A DNA stretch of 64,000 nucleotides from Trametes villosa (lineage: Eukaryota; Basidiomycota; Agaricomycetes; Polyporales; Polyporaceae). The position numbers and the translations under genes were made by a program. A model generated the notes under the pieces. It saw only the letters and a program-made list of their open reading frames with translations, had not been told where the DNA came from and searched no databases. This document shows positions 35,015 to 46,859 of this stretch, in pieces (position 1 is the first letter of the stretch; each line of letters opens with the position of its first letter). The DNA lies in NCBI GenBank assembly GCA_002964805.2, contig PUDQ02000057.1, positions 310,001 through 374,000 on the forward strand, read 5' to 3'.

Positions 35015-35344
35015 GTGAGCGTGATTCCGGCCCTTGCGGAGTCTGCTTTATGCAGCCGCCTTCGGACGAGTGTTTCTAACGCGGTCTGCGCGTTCTCCGA
35101 CGGGAAGAGGGCTCGGAAGGACGTCAGAGCGCAGAATAAGACTCCAAGCAGCTAGTATACGCAGGGGTGGCCTCGGAGGGCAGCAGCGGTCGTCCATAGC
35201 GCAGTAGAGTAGCAGCAGGAATACGAGTCTTTCACCCCAGAGCCCGAGTCCGAGTGTCCGCTAGTGTCCGAGTGCAGCCCTAAGTCGCCAGTGTCCCAGT
35301 CCCACCTCGCCCGCCAGCGCCATCCCGTCGCATTCCCAAGTCGC

Positions 35345-35514
35345 CAGCGCCAACTACGTCGCATTTTGGTAGACAATCCAGCGCCAACTAGAGCACATTT
35401 TGGTGGACAAGCCAGCGCCAACTAGAGCACATTTTGGTGGACAAGCCAGCGCCAACTAGAGCACATTTTGGTGGACAAGCCAGCGCCAACTAGAGCACAT
35501 TTTGGTGGCAGAGG
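35345..35514. repeat. 34-bp minisatellite, five copies (unit 3)
   Basis: Five direct copies starting at 35345, 35379, 35413, 35447 and 35481. The first is slightly diverged (CTACGTCGC instead of CTAGAGCAC). It lies downstream of the truncated phosphatase. The copy number differs between the three units. Confidence 0.93.
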
Positions 35515-35784
35515 TCGTGAATGCATCAGGGAGATTCTTGCGCGATCTGCACGACGCGAGATCGGGCGCACGCGTCGTCGTCGTCCGCGTCAAGTCCTCG
35601 TCCGACGCGCCCGCGCTCCTCCTCTCCCGCACAGCCACCCTCGCCGCAGTCGAGTCGCTCGGCGCGCAAAGTCGTCGTGTATTGGGGAGATGCTACGGAT
35701 ACACGGGACGTCCACGTCCAGTCCAGCACGCACGCCAGCATTCAGAGCCCGGCGGCGATACGGAGAAGCACTCGCGGGGAGGAC

Positions 35785-37187
35785 TCACTTGTACTCGAAG
35801 TCACCGATGGCGAACACACTGGCCGCGTCTGCATCTGAGACACACGCGCCCGTAGAGTTGCACGGGAGCGGGTGGCCGTTGCACGTTCGCGAGCTGAACG
35901 TGTCGAAGAAGTGATCGTCTGCGCAGCGCGGGCGGATCGCCGTCAGAACGCAGCTCGAAATGAACATTACGGTGCACTTCCCACCGGTAACTCACACCAC
36001 GATGCCCAGGCGTCGAGCCCGGCCGTCCCGAGCGTCGCGTCGAGGCGCGCCTTGAGCGGGGCATTCGCCGCGAGGTGGTCCGTCCAGGCGGGGACGGACT
36101 GGAACGCCGAGCGGATCGCGTCTGCTTTCGGGCACGGGTAGCTCGGGGGGATGGAATCGATCTGGGAAGGCGTCAGCGCGCGGGGCACCGGCCAATAGAG
36201 CGACGGAGCCGACGTACGGGCGATGGCTGTGTAGTCACCGGGAACGTCTTCGAGGCCATGCTGGGATCCATCCCGACGAGCACGCCGCCGGCGACCTGGA
36301 TCGTTCGAGTCTCCGTCGAGGTGCGGATGAAGATGTCGCGCTCGTTCACAGACGTAAGGAACCCCATCTCGTGGTGGTACACCGACCAGAAATCCTGTGA
36401 GGAAGTCAGCCGTTGCGACCGCAGTCCGAGCCCGAATTGGGCACGGCGAGCATAAACCCTGTTTCTCGAAAGGGACCGCAATCGCCCATCCTGTACAGTT
36501 CTGAGCACTGCCCAGACGTCATTCGAGAGCATCTGATCACCGAGGTTGAAGGCAATCCTTTTTAATGTGTTCATTAGGACGGGGTCCCCGCGGGGCATCT
36601 TATGCATTTCTGCGAGTACGGGGCTTTGGCCAACACGAGGATAGGTGCTCACCTGGCCGTGACGAATAGCATCCTCGAGCCCACCTTTGCTCAGCTGGCC
36701 TTCGTCGCAGGTGCCATTCCAAATCTGTAAGAGGAAGGGGTGCCAAGGCGGACTGACGGCTTCGTGGAAGATGTGCGCTCCTCCGCCGCCGTAACTGTAC
36801 TGCATGAAGTCGGCGCACTCCCAGGGCACGGCGTTTAGCTCATTCTCGTTCAGATATAGGTTGTCCGGCGTCCTCTACAGACAAGGTTGAGACGCCGGGC
36901 GGAGAAGATGGGCACGAACTCTCACGTACCTTGTGGTGGCGGATGACGGCGTTGAGATACACCAGCTTCGCGTGCGGGGCGTTAGACGGTCTTTCGTAGT
37001 GCTTCGCGTTCACATGCGGCGCGTTGCAGTAGTTGTAGGTGTTCCACGGCAAGTCGGCCGGCGTGATGGACGAGTTATAGACTCCCTGAATGGAGGCCGC
37101 CATTCTCCCGGTGTCGCCAGATGCGAACTTGACAAGATAGCAGAGAAACGGGAGGGATATCACCAACTGCCAAAAGGTGTTCGCCAT
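35785..37187 (-). CDS. Histidine acid phosphatase, C-terminally truncated, copy 3
   Basis: Third copy. Exons are 37187-36930, 36874-36653, 36394-36218, 36161-35996 and 35918-35789. Exon 1 is 3 nt longer than in the other copies (GRMAASIQG in place of GKLASIHG), an in-frame change. RHHK/RTP is kept; the following motif reads DNLYLNENE rather than DNLYPNENE, and HFHET-type positions show replacements (HEAVSPPWHPFLLQ). It ends after GDFEYK like the others. It is the most diverged copy but still open. Because unit 3 stops about 210 bp beyond its start codon, its promoter region is partly different from the other two. Confidence 0.72.
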
Positions 37188-37400
37188 GGTCGGGGCGCAA
37201 CCGCGTACCAACAGTGGGTAGGTCATCATATTATACTATCTCGACGTCGAACGTGCGTGCCCTGCGGGCCTTGTCGGCGTCAAACTGGGGTCATCGCGAG
37301 AGTCAGCTGTTGAGCATGCCTGACCTTAGAACCGCGTGCTATATCCAGGCGAGCGTATGTGACGGTGTTCTCCGGGGGCCCGCTGCCAAAGATGACCGCG

Positions 37401-37991
37401 AAGGACGAAACTAGGGACTTGCAGAAGAGTTGAGCCTGTGCGAGTAGTGCGGTGTACGCGGCAGCAAGGTTTCAATTCATTGGTACAACATCGAGGTTTT
37501 TGAGTTCTTGGGCTTGTATAGCGCGTGAGGCTCCCGTTGGATTCTCGCGTGGCGCGTCCGTGTGCTGAGAGATTTCGTTCAGGGGGTGATCTGAGGCGTT
37601 GTAAGTGTATCTTGATGGGGAGGCGGAATCACTCCCTGCGCATAAGTAAGATAAATTCTGCCCAAGATACAGAAACAAAGGATTGACTGTTGTTCTGGGA
37701 GGGTGTAGCGTTGTTTGAGTCGTAACTGGTTGTAAGTAGAGTTACAGTCTGAGCAGTGAGCACGCGAGAAGCGTCGATGAAGGATTCAACAGCCACACAG
37801 GTTCAGTCTCCGCTTACATTTGGCAGGTACGTTGACAAGCTCCGCCCCAGCGTCTGTGGCGTAGGAGAGCGAGCGCTTGGAACCGGACCGCTTCTTGTCT
37901 TCATCCTCTCGGCTGGTGGCCCGACCGCTCGACTGCATCCAGTTTCTGTGCAAATTGCGAGGCAGGGAGCCTGAGTAACCCAGTTCTGAAC
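37401..37991. other. Intergenic between the amplified block and DIS3
   Basis: Unique sequence, more AT-rich than the amplified units, with only short unsupported open frames on both strands. It presumably holds the DIS3 promoter. No clear TATA box was seen. Confidence 0.5.
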
Positions 37992-40900
37992 ATGGCCGAG
38001 ATTACCATACGCAAGCGGCCTCGGACGGAGGCGGTCGTTACTCAGCGCAAGTTCTTCAAGAAGACGGCGAGGGGCAAGGTCATCAAGGGTGAGTCTCCTG
38101 CGTCACATTAAGTGCGGGAATTAACGAAGTGTGCAACCCTCAGTCCTTCGCGAACGGTACCTGCGTGACGATGTCGCATGCGGTATTCACAGTTGCGGCC
38201 TTTGCGCGCATGACGCGGACGTCTCCTTGCCGTCTTCGGGCTCGCTCGAGCACGCGTCATTCAAGGATGGGCACTTCGTCTTGCCCGACACGAACATTTT
38301 CCTATCCCAGGTTAGTCACCGCCCCGGCCCTCGCTATGACCGCCGTGCATTTCCGACCAAACCCTCGAGCGGCGACTGTGCAACTTTTGCATACCAGCCT
38401 CCCATGCTCATGTGTTATACCTAGATGGATTTAATGGAATCACCGCTCTTCAGCCCCCCAATCATACTCTTGCAGACGGTCATGGAAGAAGTTCGCCACC
38501 GCTCGTTGCCTCTGTATAATCGTTTGAAGGCATTAGTCAAAGCCGACGATAAGAAATTCTGGATCTTCTACAATGAGTACCGCTCGTGAGTGTACCGTCG
38601 GTCGCTAGAGTCCCCATTACCCATGGTAGGTCCTAGGGAAACCGCCGTGATTCGAGAAGAAGGAGAGTCCCCAAACGACCGCAACGACCGAGGTACTGGT
38701 GCTGCTCACCGTGCAGCAGAGAGCAGTGCTGAAACATCGTACAGGCATCCGCAAGGCAACCGCGTGGTACAAGAGCCATCTTGCCCTCTCTCGCCCCCCT
38801 GTCCGAGGGCAATCACAACAACCCTTGCCGACGGTAGTCTTACTGACCGATGACGTCGCGAACCGGCAAAAGGGGGAGAAAGAAGGCCTTACGTGCTTGT
38901 CCGGTAGGTCTCACCAGGGTCCCTCCGCCGCAGCTCATTACTTACGGCTACGTCCTGCAGTTCGTAAATATGTGGAGGGCATGAAGGACTCGAGTCAGCT
39001 GCTGGACTTGCTCTCAGTCGCTGGCTCGAATAGCATAGAGCCGACGCAAGCCGCCTCAATTCGGCAAGCCCTGTATCCCGATGTTCGTCCTCCCGAAACG
39101 GCCTGTGTCATGTCCGCGCCCGGCTTACCCTTTCTCCAGTACCTTCCGACGGCAACCCTGCAGGCTGGCGTCAAGTCTGGTCAGCTGCACCAAGGCCACT
39201 TCAACGCCAACCAGTACAATTACTTGGAGGTTTGTACTCCTTACGTACTCAGCAGCGGCGACCCAGTCACTAAATTATCCGCGCCGCAGGGGAACGTGTC
39301 CGTGCCTGCGTTTGAGAAGCCCGTCCTGCTCATCGGCCGAGAACACATGAACCGGGCCGTCCAGGGCGACATTGTCGCGGTAGAAGTTTTCGACGAGAAG
39401 GACTGGAAGGCGCCAGCCGACGAGGTCGTGGACCAAGAAGGTGCGTTCTTGTTCCCCAGTTGGTGATAGGCGGCGCGCTAAACGCACAGCAGCCACGTTG
39501 AAGAACGACGATGCCGAGGACTCCGAAGAAGAGGGCGGAGACGACGAGGCCCTTGCGGAGCGGAAGGTGCTGCAGGCGGAGCTCACGAAGCAGGCCACTT
39601 CTAGCAAGCAGCCCACGGGCCGCGTCGTCGGCATCATCAAGCGGAATTGGCGGTCGTGCGTGCCCCGACCTTCACTTCATATTCGGCGCAGATGTTTACA
39701 TTGCGCTGCAGATATGTGTGTCATATCGATAGCACCTCGCTCACCTCCACGAATCCTACGTCGCTTTCCCAGCAGACGGTCTTCGCCACTCCGGTCTCCC
39801 GTCTTCTCCCGCGCATTCGCTTGCGCACCCGCCAGGCGCCGGCGCTAATAGGGCAGAAGATCCTGGTCACAATCGATCGATGGGAGCGCACCTCCCGCTA
39901 CCCCGAGGGGCATTTCGTGCGCGCGCTAGGCAAGGCCCAGAGCAAGGAAGCGGAGCAGGAGTCTCTATTGCTTGAGTTTGATGTGCCCTACAGACCGTTC
40001 GGCAAGGCCATCCTAGACTGCCTCCCCCCGGAAGGCGACAATTGGGTAGTGCCGCCGAAGTGCGCGACTGACCCCAATTGGCGTGACCGCGAGGATTTGA
40101 GGGACCTCATCATTTGCAGTATAGACCCTCCCGGTAAGTGCGGACTGTAGACGCGTTGGTGAGTCGTCGCTGACGTCGAGACACGCAGGCTGCCAAGACA
40201 TTGACGACGCGCTGCACGCACGCCGTCTCCCCAACGGGAACATCGAGGCCGGCGTCCGTAAGTTTCCTCTCTCGACGTATTCTCTCCGAGATTGGTGTAC
40301 CGATGTGCGCTTCAGATATCGCCGACGTATCGCACTTCGTGCACCCCGACACGCCCATGGACAGCGAAGCCGCGGCCCGCGGGACGACCGTCTACCTCGT
40401 CGACAAGCGGATAGACATGCTTCCCGCACTTCTGGGCACCAACCTGTGTTCTCTGCGGCCTCACGTGGAGCGACTCGCGTTTTCCGTCATATGGGTGGGC
40501 AGCGTCATAGGTTCTGGGACCGTCCGCGCGTGGGTGCTCACCGTCCGATCACAGGAGCTCTCCCCAGCAGCCGAGATCGTCAACGTGCGCTTTACAAAAT
40601 CAGTGATTGCCTCGAAATCAGCGTTTACGTACGAGGAGGCCCAAATTCGCAAGGACGACCCGTAAGTGCGCCCCGGCGCGCGTGGGAGCGGAATCTTATC
40701 GTTTTGCAGAAAACAGACCGACGAGCTCACGGAGAGCATCCGGCTGCTCAATGACCTCGCGCGGAAGCTGAGGCAGGGCAGGATGGACGCGGGGGCGCTG
40801 AATCTGGCGTCGCCGGAAGTCAAGATCCACCTGGACAGCTCCGAATCTTCCGATCCCATTGACGTGGAGCAGAAGGAGCAGCGGGAGACGAACAGCCTAG

Positions 40901-41980
40901 TCGAGGAGTTCATGCTCCTGGCCAACATCAGCGTGGCGGGGAAGATTCAGGAGACGTTCCCACAGACCGCCGTCCTGAGGTGTGTGCTTCTTCCCAAGAT
41001 GCGCGCGCCGTCGGTGCTCACGCTGCCTGCAGGCGGCACTTGCCTCCGCCCCGGACAAATTTTGAGAAGCTCCAGGACATCCTCAAGAAGCGCAGGGGCA
41101 TGAGCCTTGACGTTTCCAGCTCGGGCGCGCTGGCGGCGTCGCTGGACAAGTGTGTTGTAAGCATGGTCTGATGGAAGCGCGCCCCCCTCCGCACCCTCAT
41201 TCCGCCCCATAGGATCCCGCCGAACCCGCATTCAATACCCTCGTTCGCATCATGGCAACGCGCTGCATGTTGTCGGCGGAGTACTTCTGCTCCGGCAGCG
41301 TGGGCCGGGATACGTTCGGGCATTACGGTTTGGCCAGCGCCATTTACACGCATTTTACGAGTCCCATCAGACGCTATGCGGGTGAGCTAGGCCTTTCTGT
41401 GCTTCGCTTGCGTTATCGTATCCCTGACCATCCATCGGCCTGGAAGACGTCTTGGCGCACAGGCAGCTCTCCGCGGCGATAGGCCACACGGCCCTCCACG
41501 CGAGCCTGCACTCGAAGACGCACGTCGAGCGGGTGCTCGAGGTCGTGAACAAGCGGCACCGGATGGCGCAAATGGCGAGCCGGGCGAGCGTCGAGTTCTA
41601 CGTCGGCCTGGCCCTGAAGGCACGCAGCGAGAAGGAGACCGTCATGGAGGACGCGTTCGTGATTCGGACGTTCAGGAATGGGCTCGGGGTCTTCGTTTCC
41701 AGGTACGTCGTGCCCCGGCCGGCATTAAGGTTGGCCTGTGAGAAGCAAAGCGTAACCTTCCCCCGCCAGATTGGGCCTCGAGGGCCTCGTGACGTTCAAG
41801 CGCGAGATTCAGTTCGATGCCGACAACTACACGATCACGATCCCGGCGGGCGGCGAGGCCGTGTCGATTTCGGTGTTTGACAAGGTCAGGGTGAAGATCG
41901 ACGTCGAGCAGGACAAGAACACGCAGCGCGGGCGGGTCGTCATGTCGCTCGCGCACCCGGTGGATTCGCGCGGGATGTAG
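37992..41980 (+). CDS. Exosome catalytic subunit DIS3/Rrp44 (3'-5' exoribonuclease and endonuclease)
   Basis: Catalytic subunit of the RNA exosome, which degrades and processes RNA in nucleus and cytoplasm. ATG at 37992; early exons 37992-38088, 38144-38310, 38425-38585 and 38637-38692, then exons through the TAG at 41978-41980; roughly 1,000 residues. Visible order: basic N-terminus [17 protein letters not shown]3-type cysteine motif in [12 protein letters not shown] endonuclease domain beginning [18 protein letters not shown] with [15 protein letters not shown] and FYNEYRS; cold-shock domains ([20 protein letters not shown]); RNB domain with [20 protein letters not shown] and [19 protein letters not shown], the Asp-rich metal site around 40190-40230; [19 protein letters not shown] and FTSPIRRYA near 41280-41380; and a C-terminal S1 domain ending [15 protein letters not shown]. 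Exon junctions restore family sequence each time, so the gene looks intact. Single-copy housekeeping gene. Confidence 0.95.
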
Positions 41981-42622
41981 AGCTGCCGTAGCACATTGCC
42001 TGCCTAGTGCGTGCGAGAGCCGTCACGTTTGCCGCGTGCCCGTGCCCGAGTTCGATGTCCGCATTAAAAGCTGAGTTTAGGAAGCGGGCGTGCATGACCC
42101 CTGGCCGTGTCCACATATCCACTTTGTCTGCGGCTTCTCCCATAATGACCCAGGGTCTGGGAACCAGCCAGGTGGGTCCGGAATAGCGCCGCCGCACGCC
42201 CTTCCCGAAGTATGGGGATCTCCGAGTGCGCACGCCACGACGCCGGCGACAATCCGCACCCATGAGATCTGGCCGCAAACGCAAAGCTTGAACGGCAATT
42301 GCATGAAGTGCCCCGTCGCTATTTTGGCACCCCCTTTACCTAAGGCTTATGCGCCGGGCGTGCCCTCCCTCGACCCCGGCACATGGAAGCCATATCCAGG
42401 CGGTTCTTGGGACACCATGGGGGGCTTGATGCAATGGGTCCGCATCTTTTCGTAAATGTTCCTCGGCTAAACCACGCTCCTACAGTATGCGACGGGTCGC
42501 CGTTGGACGGACGGGAAGCACCAATCGTGGACCAACGAGGCGGCGGTCAATGTCGTACAGGAGGATAAATACCCCGCACGTTCAGCAGCGAGCCGGCACC
42601 AACCCCGCACACCACACTCGCC
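41981..42622. promoter_or_regulatory. P450 promoter region with TATA box
   Basis: Intergenic region between DIS3 and the P450. A TATA-like element, ATAAATA, lies at 42565-42571, about 52 bp upstream of the P450 start codon. The remainder shows no gene. Confidence 0.5.
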
Positions 42623-44840
42623 ATGGCCGCCTCCTTCGACCTTCCGTCGCTTCTGCTTGCTTCTGCTGTCCTCCTCCTCGCGGTGCTCACTGTTAGGCGC
42701 AAACGCCAAAATCTGCCCCCGGGCCCGAGGGGTCTTCCTCTCCTCGGGAACGTCTTCGACGTCCCCAAGGAGTTCGAATGGCTCGCGTACGAAAAATGGG
42801 GCCGAGAACATCGTAAGTCCGCCTCTCGAGCGCGCTGCGCACCGTGTACGCTGACCGGCAAGCGCGTTGCTACAGATTCTGATATCATCCACCTCAACCT
42901 TGCCGGGACGCCGGTCATTGTCGTCAATTCCGCGCAAGCGGCGCACGACCTGTTTGAGAAACGATCGTCGCTCTACTCGGATAGGTACGTCGCCCGCGTA
43001 TCAAATCCCGCGTCCATGATGACCGACCGATGTCGTGCAGGACACGCATGCCCATGCTCAATGAATTGTGCGCCCCACGTTCGTTCTCATGGACACCGCC
43101 GCTAAGATTTCCATGCAGGGTCGGCTGCGACTGGCACTTCGTGTTCATGGGCTACGGCGACAGCTGGAGGGAGCGCCGCCGCGTGTTCCATCAGTACTTC
43201 CACCCGAATGCCGCCACGAACTACCGGCCGAGGGAACTCAAGGTCGCGCGCGAGCTCCTCCGGCGGCTTCTCGAGACGCCCGACGAGTACATGGTCCACC
43301 TGCGGCAGTGAGTCTGCCCCGTCTTCGCGCGCGGCCGAGCACGAGTTTGATGCCCGGGCAGCATGGCAGGATCCCTCATTCTAGGTGTCGCATACGGGAT
43401 TGACGTACAGCCGAAGAACGATCCCTATATCGCCACTGCGGAGACGGCTCTGCACGCGATGTCCATGGCTGGGAACGCCGGCGCGTACCTTGTGGACTAC
43501 ATCCCCTTCCGTGCGTGCGATTCCTTCTTCTCTCGTGGGCCGCAGAACCGACGGGTACCACTATAGTCAAACACATCCCTTCTTGGTGCCCGGGCGCTAC
43601 CTTCAAGCGGCAGGCGGCTGAATGGCGGAAGGCGACCAACGCCATGGTCGAGGTGCCGTTCAAGGCCGTGAGAAGCGCAATGGTTAGCCTTCCCGCAGAA
43701 TGTTCGGACTCGCGAAGTGCTCACCTCGGGGACACCCACCCGGCAGGCCGAGGGAAAAGGGGCGCCGTCAATGATCATGTCCCTCCTGCACGACCTCACC
43801 GACGACACGGACAAGCCCCACAAAGAAAACATCATCAGCGGCGTCGCGGCAGCGGCCTACACCGGTGAGTAGTGACGTACATGACTGCCAGCTCATTCGC
43901 TGAAGGCCACGCCTATAGGGGGATCCGATACGGTAATGACATCGTGTTGCTCGGGATCAATAAGACGCTCACGATGACCCGCAGACGGTCTCGGCCATAG
44001 GCTCGTTTTTCCTCGCGATGCTGCTATATCCAGAAGTCCAGCGCAAGGCACAAGCCGAGGTGGACCGGGTCGTCGGGAGAGATCGCCTTCCCGACTTCTC
44101 TGATGAACCGTACCTGCCTTACGTTTCTGCCATCGTCAAGGAAGTTCTCAGGTTAGCATGCGCCCACATACTCTGGCTATCACGCCGAAGCTCACCCGTT
44201 GTTGTAGATGGCGACCGGTCACGCCCCTTGGTATATATTTGTCCTCCTGGAAGCTTTGGCGGGAACTGACGAGTACGTCGACAGCGGTCCCTCACCGGCT
44301 TACGACGGACGACGTCTACAATGGCTACCATCTCCCCGCGGGAGCGATCGTAGTCGGGAACTCGTGGTGCGTATATCCGGCGCGAAGCAGTCGCACGTAT
44401 TAAGCGGACGATCTTCCCATTCAGGGCAATCTTGCACGACGAGCGAACGTTCCCGGACCCCGAAGCGTTCGTCCCGGAGCGATTCCTCAACCCGGACGGA
44501 AGCCTCAGGACGACGATGCGGGACGCAGAGCTGGCTGCGTTCGGCTTCGGCAGGAGGATCTGCCCCGGACGTCATATGGCGTGCGCCTCGATGTGGATCG
44601 CCATCGCGTCGGTGCTCTCAACGTTCACGCTCTCGAAGCCTATCGACGACGAGGGCAACGTTGTCGAGCCAAGCGGGGAGTATCTGAGCGGGCTCGTTAC
44701 GTGAGTTTGGGCATTCTATCACGGAGGGCGAAGCGACTGACTACGCATCCAGATACCCGGTTCCGTTCAAATGCGAGTTCAAGCCTCGGTCCGAATCTGC
44801 TGCTCAACTCGTACAGACGTCGATGCTGGACTTCGACTGA
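42623..44840 (+). CDS. Cytochrome P450 monooxygenase
   Basis: Membrane-anchored haem-thiolate monooxygenase of the type abundant in wood- and litter-decay basidiomycetes. N-terminal anchor [16 protein letters not shown], then the proline hinge [16 protein letters not shown]. Exon joins by GT-AG introns recover continuous family sequence: I-helix [20 protein letters not shown] (split by an intron at DT/TV near 43935), K-helix ExxR within [17 protein letters not shown] region [18 protein letters not shown], and haem loop [14 protein letters not shown] near 44540-44580 with the Cys ligand intact. It ends [20 protein letters not shown] and stops at TGA 44838-44840. All four diagnostic motifs are present and no frame break is seen, so it is probably functional. 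The substrate cannot be read from the sequence; resemblance is to the O-methylsterigmatocystin-oxidoreductase-like group often seen in agaricomycetes. Confidence 0.92.
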
Positions 44841-44929
44841 CTGTATTCTCATTAGATAGCCTTACGTAGTATTTTGACGACTTTCTTGACCCTTGCGTCG
44901 CATTGTACAGTAGTTAATTATACTTCCTG

Positions 44930-46859
44930 TTAACAAGATCCTTGCGCTTCGTCTCTTCTCTCTTCCGTGTGTTCGAAGGACCATAATTTGACCGAGGCGT
45001 CCAACGCGACTGGCTGTGGGCGCTGGCGACTAATCTTCACTGCAGGTGACTTGGCCGATTTCGCCGAGCTGGCGCCTTCTATTTCGGCGTCCTCCATATC
45101 GCCGTCGGAGTCAGTGGAATCTCCAGCGACAGATGTGGGGCCTTCGAAGTGCCTCGAGCCCGACACCGAAAGCAATAGCGGCCGGAGGGGGTGGAAGGCG
45201 ACGGACCCTACCGCGTCTTCGAGAGCCGTCAGAAAAAATCCCTGGCGAATCACAAGACCCAGGATGATTCAGCAGAAAGGAAAGACGTACCACGATGGGC
45301 GTCGAGCTGCATGATAGGCGTGGTTCGCGGTGTTGAACTCGGTTGGGGTGCGTTCTCACCGCGCGCGGCTTCCGGCTGCGCAGCTAGGTCAAACACGGAA
45401 ATGCCGCCGTCCTGGTGGCGTCCGCGTGTGCGTGCTGTTAATTCCCGTGTGAGGGCGGCGGCGATGGCGACTGACCTCGTCTCCGACGGACAGCCATCTT
45501 CCGCCGTAATCAATGTCGAACCGCAGCCGCTGGTTCGTGGCTGCCCTCCGTTCTTTTCCGCTGATCGGCATGGGTGCTGTTGTGTATATCTCGCTCGGCC
45601 GGCCCACGTCTGCACGAAGGTCCCAACAGAAAATCGAGTCCATTCGGCGGAAGGAGGCGTAGAGCAGATATGGCCGTGCTGGGTTGAATAGCAACTGGGG
45701 TCCGCGTGAGCCTGAGAGCACTCTGCCACGACGGGACCTGCTCGCCCACCTGAGAAACACTGGCCCGCACTCCGTAACCTGCTCCAAGCTGCCGATCCTC
45801 GGCTCCAAGGAACATGACAGGTGCCTCGCCCGTGTCCTCGGAGAAGATGGCAATATTAGAGGAAGACGGAGAAGAGGGGCTCAGAGACCCCGCCGCATAC
45901 AGGCCCGAGGACATATCGGGGGCAAATGACAGCGCCGATATGATTCCTGTCGATAAGCATCAAACTGAGTGTGTGTACGCTCCCAGGCAGCAGAAGCACG
46001 GGTGAACCTTTCAGACCGTCTCGGCTCTTCTTGGAAGGTGTGGTGTGCAAGCGCGTCCCTTCACCGGGACAATTAAAGTCGAAGACCTCGATGGCGTCCT
46101 CGAAGCCGCAATAGAGTCTACGCCCCAAAGGGTGGTTTACGTAGGGCCGGTGGTGAGAAGCAGATCAACATACCTATTTACGCCGGGGTTGAACGCCAGG
46201 CTGTGAGGAGCGATATGGCGTTCACGATGATCTACGATCCTGTAAGATGCACGAAGCTGCGGGCCGGTCAGAATAGATCAGCCGGTCTAGAATTGGACCC
46301 CACGAGTGGGGGATTCGGTGCTCACCCTTCCATCAGACGCGTCGAGTAGCTTTACGGGGCATTCTCGTACAGACGCCACAAAGCAGAAGGACGCTGCGTC
46401 TCGCACTGAAGCGGCAGGATACCACGCGTAGTCCAGAATGGGGGCAGATTGCGTCAAGCACCGAGGCAGGGAAGGCGGACGCGCGTTCTCCGCCGTGATC
46501 CCCAGCAGTTCTGCCGGCCTGGATAACGTGAATGCGAATGGGCCCGTGACGGAGCGACATCAGCTGCCAGTGCTCACAGTTGCAGGAATCTGAACGCTCT
46601 ATCTTCGCATTGTGCGAGTGCGGCCGAGCCGTCGGGGCACCTGTGAGCGTTCCGCGTGTCAGTGGGAAGGGTTATGAATGCGAGGCGGAGGTGTTGCTTG
46701 CCATTTCGCCATGCGGGCGAACACCGACGGATCCCCGGGCCTGTTTTCGCACAACTGACCTCCGTTCAGTTGATACGAGTGAACCTCGCCTGGAGGGTGA
46801 GTCATGTCGTAGACAGGTGGCATCCATGCGCCGTAGCCCGGCCGAGACTCTTCAGACAT
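44930..46859 (-). CDS. WD40 protein of the WRAP53/TCAB1 (telomerase Cajal body protein 1) family
   Basis: WD40 beta-propeller protein. In animals this family binds CAB-box RNAs and delivers telomerase RNA; the fungal role is less known. Start MSEESRPGYGAWMPPVYDMT at 46859 (an ATG four codons upstream is also possible). Reading across short introns gives KW-CPDGSAALAQCEDRAFRF, then PILDYAWYPAASVRDAASF, VRECPVKLLDASDGRLRASY, IVDHRERHIAPHSLAFNP, RLYCGFEDAIEVFDFNCPGE, GSLSPSSPSSSNIAIFSEDT, QFNPARPYLLYASFRRMDSI followed by FCWDLRADVG, then a GGISVFDL blade and SVAFHPLRPLLLSVSGSRHF, ending at 44930. The K-W junction uses a GC-AG intron (46701-46641). No frame break was found. The C-terminus carries an acidic insert (DSTDSDGDMEDAEIEG). 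Confidence 0.85.
46641..46701 (-). other. GC-AG intron in the WRAP53-like gene
   Basis: Donor is AAATG|GCAAGC and acceptor CTCACAG|GTGCC, 61 nt. No GT donor nearby keeps frame. The join restores the Trp codon of KWCPDGSAALAQCE, which matches the family's W-x-PDGS motif, so the non-canonical donor is well supported. Confidence 0.75.

Larger units (their letters stand above)
32048..37400. repeat. Unit 3 of the tandem amplification, truncated
   Basis: The third unit starts like the others, but similarity stops near 37400, about 210 bp beyond the phosphatase start codon, so only the left half is present. It is the most diverged copy, especially between 33940 and 35160, where exon-like blocks differ by many substitutions and indels. 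It carries the third phosphatase (35785-37187) and five copies of the minisatellite. The sequence after 37400 is unrelated to the units. Confidence 0.9.
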
